DNA of 14,283 bases from Gallionella sp. (GTDB taxonomy: Bacteria; Pseudomonadota; Gammaproteobacteria; Burkholderiales; Gallionellaceae). This document shows, one piece after another, positions 13,688-14,283 of the stretch. The stretch lies in the NCBI GenBank assembly GCA_025362155.1, contig JANYHX010000002.1:1-14283 (forward strand). Reading direction: 5' to 3'. A program made the translations under genes and the position numbers. The stretch's first letter is position 1. Each line of letters begins with the position of its first letter. The notes beneath the pieces were generated by a model. That model did no database searches, was not told the origin of the DNA, and saw only the letters and a program-made list of their open reading frames with translations.

Positions 13688-14283
13688 ATGTTTCGACTAT
13701 TACGCTATTTCTCCATTGCAAGCCTGGCTTCCATCATATTGGCGGCGGTTGCACTCGGCACATTCCACGAGTTATCGGAAAAAAGCCAGTTGCTTAGATT
13801 TGGCGAAAGCCGAAACGTTGTGCTCGCGCAGGATTTTTCCAATCATATCTGGCCGCAGTTTCGCAGTTTTGCCAATACCGCGAAGCCTCTAGACACAACA
13901 ACCCTGCGTCACCATCCCGAGCTTGTAAAACTATCACTCAGTGTGCGCGAGGCGGTGCGTAACACCGCCACAGTCGAAGTAGAAATTTATCAACTGGACG
14001 GACGCAAGCTGTTTTCCACTAGTGCAGCGCAAATCGGCATAGGCGATAACGGTAATCAGGGTTTTGTCTCGGCAAAACGAGGGCAGGTATTCAGCGAAAT
14101 CAACCACTACGACCAGTCCGCCTCCCTTGACGGAGAAGTCGTAAATCGGGATGTGTTGTCGAGCTATATCCCTGTGCGCAGCAGCGAAATTGCACCCATC
14201 GATGGCGTGATGATGATCGCCACCGACATCACCGACCTTGTGGCAAGTAATGCCCGCCAACAGCGTCTGGTTACCGCCAGTGT
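13688..14283 (+). CDS. Membrane sensor protein with periplasmic domain (partial, N-terminus only)
   Basis: The frame opens at ATG 13688, with AAGGGA a few bases upstream, and is still open at the window edge after 198 complete codons. Residues 1-25 (MFRLLRYF then a hydrophobic run through VALG) form an uncleaved membrane anchor. Residues about 28-185 look like an extracytoplasmic ligand-sensing (PDC/Cache-like) domain, with VEIYQLDGRKLFST and YIPVRSSEIAPIDGVMMIATDITDL resembling the beta-strands of such folds. A second helix would be expected to start right at the cut edge (QQRLVTAS). The output domain is missing, so it may be a histidine kinase, a GGDEF/EAL enzyme or another transducer. It lies 24 bp after the GGDEF-EAL gene on the same strand and is probably in the same operon. 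Confidence 0.8.
   Translation, partial: MFRLLRYFSIASLASIILAAVALGTFHELSEKSQLLRFGESRNVVLAQDFSNHIWPQFRSFANTAKPLDTTTLRHHPELVKLSLSVREAVRNTATVEVEIYQLDGRKLFSTSAAQIGIGDNGNQGFVSAKRGQVFSEINHYDQSASLDGEVVNRDVLSSYIPVRSSEIAPIDGVMMIATDITDLVASNARQQRLVTAS

Overview
The window looks like chromosomal DNA of a betaproteobacterium, probably of the Nitrosomonadales/Gallionellaceae kind. That placement is an inference from gene order (alr beside lplT, ispD-ispF near mfd, tsaB-rimI-family 4 UDG) and from protein similarity as I remember it; no search was run. Coding density is high and most of the left and centre is housekeeping. I saw no rRNA, tRNA, CRISPR array, transposase or integrase.

Left part (1-2142): a truncated alanine racemase gene (alr, minus strand, C-terminal end outside the window) is divergent from lplT (lysophospholipid transporter, plus strand). 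The 107-bp gap between them holds an imperfect inverted repeat.

Centre-left (2176-5274): a tight minus-strand operon, transcribed ispD -> ispF -> tsaB -> rimI -> family 4 uracil-DNA glycosylase. Stop and start codons overlap or abut at almost every junction. It joins two MEP isoprenoid steps, t6A tRNA modification, ribosomal protein S18 acetylation and uracil repair.

Centre (5360-9826): a membrane diguanylate cyclase gene is divergent from ispD across an 85-bp gap with a perfect 9-bp inverted repeat. Full-length mfd (transcription-repair coupling factor) follows. mfd carries, in frame, a short G/C-rich double-hairpin sequence that looks like a palindromic repeat lodged in a variable linker.

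Right part (9919-14283): a likely signalling operon. It encodes a periplasmic substrate-binding protein of the NMT1/SsuA type with no ABC permease or ATPase beside it. Translationally coupled to it is a membrane PAS-GGDEF-EAL protein with a large periplasmic domain, and 24 bp later begins a third membrane sensor that runs off the window. The layout resembles the NspS-MbaA pair of Vibrio cholerae, where a binding protein controls a GGDEF-EAL enzyme, but with a different binding-protein family. The binding-protein gene has no ordinary start codon that gives a proper signal peptide; the Shine-Dalgarno sequence and the signal peptide both point to an ATT start. This operon is the most interesting part of the window.
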